A stretch of DNA of 5,266 nt from Fimbriiglobus sp. (GTDB taxonomy: Bacteria > Planctomycetota > Planctomycetia > Gemmatales > Gemmataceae): contig JANXTD010000594.1 in assembly GCA_025352585.1 (NCBI GenBank), positions 1 through 5,266 of the forward strand, given 5' to 3'. Position numbers and translations under genes: made by a program. Shown here piece after piece: positions 5,126-5,266 of this stretch (position 1 is the stretch's first letter; every line of letters starts with the position of its first letter). The notes under the pieces are model-generated. The model was not told the origin of the DNA. It made no database searches and was given only the letters and a program-made list of their open reading frames with translations.

Positions 5126-5251
5126 TCACTGTCCGCCAACCGTGGGGAGGTCCACCTCCACGGTCTTGCCGGCCGCCAGCGCCGCATCGACGCCCCGCAA
5201 GAGCTTCACGACCTGCTCGGGGCTGTACGCCTTCTTCTTTATTGCCGTCAC
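5126..5251 (-). pseudogene. IS3-family orfA transposase, N-terminal remnant
   Basis: A GTG at 5251 begins 'VTAIKKKAYSPEQVVKLL', followed by 'RGVDAALAAGKTVE', which matches the start of the helix-turn-helix protein OrfA of IS3 elements (typically about 90-100 residues, opening K-K-x-(Y/F)-(S/T)-P-E-Q-(I/V)-V and running on to 'GKTV'). After Glu32 the sequence departs from the family (VDLPTVGGQ) and stops at 5126 after 41 residues. The second helix of the DNA-binding domain and the leucine zipper are missing. The departure point coincides with a quasi-palindrome. Non-functional on its own. Confidence 0.78.
5139..5164. repeat. Quasi-palindrome at the orfA breakpoint
   Basis: Arms ACCGTG (5139-5144) plus GAGGT (5147-5151) pair with ACCTC (5154-5158) plus CACGGT (5159-5164), giving an 11-bp stem with a 2-nt GG bulge and a 2-nt centre. 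The right arm is normal orfA coding sequence (antisense of 'KTVEV'); the left arm is its near-perfect inverted copy exactly where orfA similarity ends. Confidence 0.65.
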
Positions 5252-5266
5252 CCTGGCCTCACCGGC

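Larger units (their letters stand above)
4790..5266 (-). mobile_element. Decayed IS3-family insertion sequence
   Basis: The minus strand carries, in the right order, an orfA start (5251 down to 5126) and the C-terminal end of orfB (about 5060 down to 4820), the two-frame transposase layout of IS3 elements. The central part is gone: most of orfA after its first helix and all of orfB up to the last quarter. A full element would be about 1.2-1.5 kb. The left end is proposed near 4790 because TGGAATTCCCC begins there, has the 5'-TG typical of IS3 termini and lies about 30 bp beyond the orfB stop. The other terminus lies outside the window, so neither inverted repeats nor target duplication can be confirmed. 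The element cannot make an active transposase. Confidence 0.8.

Noticed and set aside
4816..5187. Minus-strand open frame of 123 codons across the IS remnant
   Set aside because: Its Arg/Ser/Thr-rich product is out of frame with the recognisable orfA and orfB pieces.

Overview
The window looks like chromosomal DNA from a planctomycete of the Gemmata type. The evidence is a very high GC content in most genes, several starts without a Shine-Dalgarno sequence, and a Ser/Thr kinase whose N-terminal linker (a 'TRYVAGRALAGR..GLAYGGYRVLDRL'-like stretch just before the glycine loop) is typical of kinases from this group. This assignment is inferred from style and family resemblance, not from a marker gene.

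Layout from left to right. (1) Positions 1-220 hold a plus-strand gene fragment resembling the middle of a DUF1704/'QEGLA motif' protein; its reading frame then runs meaninglessly across the next gene. (2) Positions 257-1278 hold a compact nickel module: nikR on the minus strand with all four nickel ligands, and divergent from it a small membrane-anchored periplasmic protein of the NikL/CbiL type. The shared intergenic region carries a NikR-type operator (GTATTAC-N13-GTAACAC). (3) A 34-bp gap between convergent genes holds four degenerate GGG heptamers that form a G-quadruplex motif. (4) Positions 1313-2074 encode, on the minus strand, an exported cytochrome with a single C-terminal CxxCH, as in class II (cytochrome c'-like) proteins, preceded by what may be a heme-less copy of the fold. 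(5) Positions 2240-4096 encode a Ser/Thr protein kinase fused to an HD-GYP (cyclic-di-GMP phosphodiesterase type) domain, the most striking gene here. (6) Positions 4097-4326 show nothing supportable. (7) Positions 4327-4788 encode an unrecognised 153-residue protein with codon use unlike its neighbours. (8) Positions 4790-5266 are a decayed IS3-family insertion sequence: a truncated orfA, a large internal deletion, and a frameshifted C-terminal piece of orfB.

How the parts relate: nikR and the NikL-like gene form a probable autoregulated nickel divergon, although the core transporter genes are not in the window. The cytochrome and the kinase are divergent, with no sign of shared function. 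The right end is a mobile-element scar that abuts the start codon of the unknown gene. The best candidate for an underdescribed system is the kinase-HD-GYP fusion, which joins Ser/Thr phosphorylation and a cyclic-dinucleotide hydrolase fold in one soluble protein. Its HD-GYP half has lost one probable metal-binding Asp.
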